From Flavobacteriales bacterium UBA1694 (lineage in GTDB: Bacteria; Bacteroidota; Bacteroidia; Flavobacteriales; Weeksellaceae): 5,622 nt of DNA. The notes beneath the pieces are model-generated. The model saw only the letters and a program-made list of their open reading frames with translations, made no database searches and had not been told where the DNA came from. The stretch is from NCBI GenBank assembly GCA_002319955.1, contig DCJS01000002.1, forward strand, positions 1 to 5,622, written 5' to 3'. This document shows, piece by piece, positions 4,355 through 5,622 of the stretch. Position 1 is the first letter of the stretch. Each line of letters opens with the position of its first letter. The position numbers were made by a program, and so were the translations under genes.

Positions 4355-5622
4355 ATGCCAAAAATTAGATTAAATAAAGCGGTTAAGGAGTTTAATATCT
4401 CGATGTCACGGATGGTGGAATTTCTACAATCTAAAGGTTTCGAGGTCGAAAGCAATCCGAACGCTCAATTAGAAGAAGCGGCATATTCTGCATTGGAAGC
4501 TGAGTTCGCCAAAGACGGAGAGCAAAGAAAGGCATCCCATGAGGTGGTAATCTCAAAGGTACCAGAAGAGAAATTGGAGCTAGAAGAGACCAAGCCTGAA
4601 GTCATAAGAGCCAGATCGAGTCAAAGGCCTGAAACGAAGATTCTTGGAAAAATCGATTTAGACGCTCCAAGCTCGAACCCTGTGACTCCAGAGGTGGAAG
4701 CGCCAAAAGTAGCGCCAACGCCACAGACTCAGGCGCAGGAACCAGAGGTGATTAGGGCAGCGAAGACCGAATTTAATGTGCTAGGGAAAATTGATCTTTC
4801 AAAAATCGATAGCTCCTCAAAACCAAAGTCAAATCCTGAGGTTAAGCAAGTTAAGGAGCTCGAGGAAGCTAAGCAAGTGCAAGAACAGCCTGTCAAGGAG
4901 CCTGTGAAGGCAGAAGAGCCTGTTGCTCCATCAGCTCCGGTAGCAGAGCAAGCGCCAGCAGACACCACGCAAAACACAGCATCTGAGCCTACAGCAGCAC
5001 AAGACTCTGAGGTGATGAAAACGCAATATAAAAAATTAGACGGTCCGAAAATTCTTAAGCAAACGGTCGATCTTACTCAGTTTCAATCAAAGAGTAAAGA
5101 CGCCGCGAATAAGAAGAAGAAAAGAAAGAGGATTGAGAAACCTGTTGCCCCTGGAACTCAAGGTTCGACAGGTGCAGCGAATCAAAACCGTCCAGCCCAA
5201 GGCAATCGTCCAGCGCAAGGTGGAGGTGGACAAAACCGTCCGAACCAAGGCGGCGCTAAGAAAGGACCAGTGCGTCGCGGGGGAAGCGTTATGCCGGTTG
5301 AATTAACCGACGAACAAGTTAAAAACCAAATTCGTGAAACACTTGAAAAGCTTACCAACAAAGGAGGTAAGTCAAAAGGTGCAAAACATAGAAGAGATAA
5401 GAGGTCTGTTAGACGAGAGCAAGATGAGTTACAACAGGAGCTTGATGCGCAGGACAGAACCTTAAAGGTAACGGAATACATTACCGTAGGGGAGCTTGCT
5501 TCGCTAATGGATGTAAATCCAACGGAAGTGATTTCGACCTGTTTCTCTCTTGGAGTAATGGTAACGATGAACCAACGACTTGAAGCGGACACGCTTCAAT
5601 TGGTTGCGGATGAATTTGGATA
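4355..5622 (+). CDS. infB: translation initiation factor IF-2, N-terminal part (3' end outside window)
   Basis: IF2 is the GTPase that brings initiator fMet-tRNA to the 30S subunit and promotes 50S joining. The frame is open for 422 codons from ATG 4355 to the right edge. Residues 1-52 form the first IF2 N-terminal domain (MPKIRLNKAVKEFNIS, then a short helix and SKGFEVESNPNAQL). Residues about 53-365 are a long low-complexity linker rich in Glu, Pro, Ala, Gln and Lys, with a basic run KKKKRKR (253-259) and a Gly/Asn/Arg/Pro-rich stretch (276-300). A second IF2_N-type domain begins near 370 (LKVTEYITVGELASLMDVNPTEVI). The G domain and C-terminal tRNA-binding domains must lie beyond the window. 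A frame this long without a stop, starting 58 bp after nusA, plus the MPKIRLNK start, makes the call firm. The start is preceded by an A-rich leader without a Shine-Dalgarno site. Confidence 0.95.
   Translation, partial: MPKIRLNKAVKEFNISMSRMVEFLQSKGFEVESNPNAQLEEAAYSALEAEFAKDGEQRKASHEVVISKVPEEKLELEETKPEVIRARSSQRPETKILGKIDLDAPSSNPVTPEVEAPKVAPTPQTQAQEPEVIRAAKTEFNVLGKIDLSKIDSSSKPKSNPEVKQVKELEEAKQVQEQPVKEPVKAEEPVAPSAPVAEQAPADTTQNTASEPTAAQDSEVMKTQYKKLDGPKILKQTVDLTQFQSKSKDAANKKKKRKRIEKPVAPGTQGSTGAANQNRPAQGNRPAQGGGGQNRPNQGGAKKGPVRRGGSVMPVELTDEQVKNQIRETLEKLTNKGGKSKGAKHRRDKRSVRREQDELQQELDAQDRTLKVTEYITVGELASLMDVNPTEVISTCFSLGVMVTMNQRLEADTLQLVADEFG
4595..5083 (+). repeat. three degenerate peptide modules in the IF2 linker
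   Basis: Residues 81-102 (PEVIRA then KILGKIDL), 130-148 (PEVIRA then NVLGKIDL) and 218-243 (SEVMKT then PKILKQTVDL) share the plan [P/S]EV[I/M][R/K]x - spacer - [I/V]L[G/K]xxDL. The first two copies are clearly related, the third weakly. They stand out in an otherwise low-complexity linker as spaced, possibly binding-competent short motifs. A function is not known to me. Confidence 0.5.
5186..5251 (+). repeat. 18-bp coding repeat (NRPAQG) in infB
   Basis: Copies at 5186-5203 and 5204-5221 are directly tandem and encode NRPAQG; a third at 5234-5251 encodes NRPNQG after a short glycine-rich insert. The DNA copies share AAYCGTCC and end CAAGG, so the repetition is at the DNA level and not only in the protein. 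In-frame slippage would change copy number without breaking the gene. Confidence 0.75.

Noticed and set aside
5011..5293. Internal starts in infB (ATG 5015 after GAGGTG, ATG 5291) for a short IF2 isoform as in E. coli
   Set aside because: The purine-rich stretch before 5015 directly abuts the ATG, with no proper spacing, and 5291 has only a loose G-rich stretch; nothing separates them from ordinary internal Met codons.
4729..5592. Minus-strand frames opposite infB (4729-4977 and 5182-5592), Ser/Cys/Pro-rich
   Set aside because: Low-complexity antisense translations of the biased IF2 linker; the opposite strand encodes a clear IF2.
1..5622. A novel defence, mobile or biosynthetic system
   Set aside because: All sizeable open frames are accounted for by can, ugd, rimP, nusA and infB or by their antisense shadows; no toxin-antitoxin pair, transposase, integrase, CRISPR or reverse transcriptase signature is visible. 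The only unidentified gene is the 39-codon fragment at the left edge.

Overview
The window looks like chromosomal housekeeping DNA from a member of the Bacteroidota, probably Flavobacteriia or a neighbouring class. Three things support this. The promoter in front of rimP fits the Bacteroidota consensus TTTG-N19-TAnnTTTG exactly. Start codons follow A/T-rich leaders instead of strong Shine-Dalgarno sites. The RimP, NusA and IF2 proteins have the length and wording I associate with this phylum, and infB follows nusA directly. I see no mobile element, CRISPR array, phage gene, tRNA or rRNA.

Layout. Bases 1-120 hold the last 39 codons of an unidentified plus-strand gene. It converges on a minus-strand beta-class carbonic anhydrase (can, 125-799), with only 4 bp between the two stop codons. 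Upstream of can on the same strand lies UDP-glucose 6-dehydrogenase (ugd, 874-2193), which makes UDP-glucuronate for surface polysaccharides. A 324-bp divergent intergenic region (2194-2517) follows. It carries a likely ugd promoter, a strong rimP promoter, a weaker second candidate, and a terminator-like hairpin in the rimP leader. The rest is the plus-strand operon rimP (2518-2985), nusA (3061-4296) and infB (4355 to beyond the right edge). The infB frame is open at the window end: the N-terminal 422 codons are present and the GTPase domain lies outside.

How the genes work together. The rimP-nusA-infB operon joins ribosome maturation (RimP for the 30S subunit), transcription elongation and termination (NusA) and translation initiation (IF2). 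A terminator-like hairpin in the leader, before a gene set that encodes the termination factor NusA, suggests feedback by attenuation. Such autoregulation is known in other phyla but is only inferred here. can and ugd may share a transcript, since I find no convincing promoter or terminator in the 74 bp between them, but their functions are not obviously linked.

I found no undescribed multi-gene system. The points most worth a second look are the rimP leader (promoter, hairpin and an in-frame upstream AUG), a substituted non-catalytic bicarbonate pocket in the carbonic anhydrase, repeat modules and an 18-bp coding repeat in the IF2 linker, and an 8-codon mini-ORF whose stop overlaps the nusA start.
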